Assembly: GCA_963556255.1 (NCBI GenBank)
Contig: OY744613.1
Span: forward strand, 34,887,055-34,951,054
Direction of reading: 5' to 3'
Length of the DNA stretch: 64,000 nucleotides
Origin: Allolobophora icterica
Lineage: Eukaryota; Annelida; Clitellata; Crassiclitellata; Lumbricidae
Below, in pieces: positions 63,974 through 64,000 of the stretch. How positions within the stretch are numbered: the first letter of the stretch is position 1; every line of letters begins with the position of its first letter. Made by a program: the position numbers and the translations under genes. A model generated the notes under the pieces. That model made no database searches, had not been told where the DNA came from, and saw only the letters and a program-made list of their open reading frames with translations.

Positions 63974-64000
63974 TATATATATATATATATATATATATAT
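63974..64000. repeat. (TA)n tract at window end
   Basis: At least 13 TA units running off the window. Confidence 0.9.

Overview
The window is genomic DNA of an animal, most likely a marine invertebrate. It has interrupted genes with GT-AG (and one GC-AG) introns, all in phase 1, that encode immunoglobulin-superfamily receptor exons. It also has tRNA-derived SINEs, CR1/L2-like LINE relics, several elements with 8-bp target duplications, abundant trinucleotide microsatellites, and one complete Polinton/Maverick virus-like transposon. About 30 copies of the palindrome TAGGCCTA are scattered through it. An echinoderm or other invertebrate deuterostome is my guess; nothing in the window proves it.

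Layout. 0-7.4 kb: the 3' half of a minus-strand receptor gene (Ig1, Ig2, transmembrane and ITIM-bearing cytoplasmic exons). 7.4-9.5 kb: sequence present only in this duplication unit. 9.5-12.04 kb: block X. 12.04-33.03 kb: a second Ig1+Ig2 pair whose intron holds the Polinton (13,257-31,559). 33.03-35.79 kb: second copy of block X, carrying a SINE absent from the first. Exons and block X together form a tandem duplication. Because every exon is phase 1 and the upstream pair has no transmembrane exon of its own, both pairs may belong to one four-Ig-domain receptor. 36-48 kb: a graveyard of nested mobile elements, including an ~860-bp family with GGTCTT-type internal repeats, a 2.17-kb element nested in one copy, small 8-bp-TSD elements, LINE fragments and a broken hAT-like transposase. 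48-55 kb: intergenic DNA, a second SINE type, a 1.6-kb hAT-like element and a LINE relic. 55.6-62.3 kb: another minus-strand receptor gene (signal-peptide, Ig1, Ig2, transmembrane and a possible tail exon) with a decayed extra Ig2 exon. 60.8-62.0 kb: a MITE-like element. 62.8-63.2 kb: a second copy of the LINE 3' end.

The Polinton is 18.3 kb with ~318-bp terminal inverted repeats. It carries a virion-forming gene set: maturation protease, double-jelly-roll major capsid protein, penton-like minor capsid protein, packaging ATPase, and pX- and pVI-like proteins. It also carries a phospholipase A2-like protein with a zinc ribbon, an rve integrase, a protein-primed DNA polymerase B and a zinc-ribbon protein. 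An unusual repeat-built fibre-like protein ends in a discoidin-like domain. Two lesions are visible: an in-frame stop in the polymerase and a probable 1-base frameshift in a 243-aa gene. A paralogous empty site at 5.72 kb fixes the insertion point and shows that insertion followed the local duplication. Five copies of a 19-bp palindromic motif, absent from the rest of the window as far as I could see by eye, lie inside the element and could be regulatory sites.
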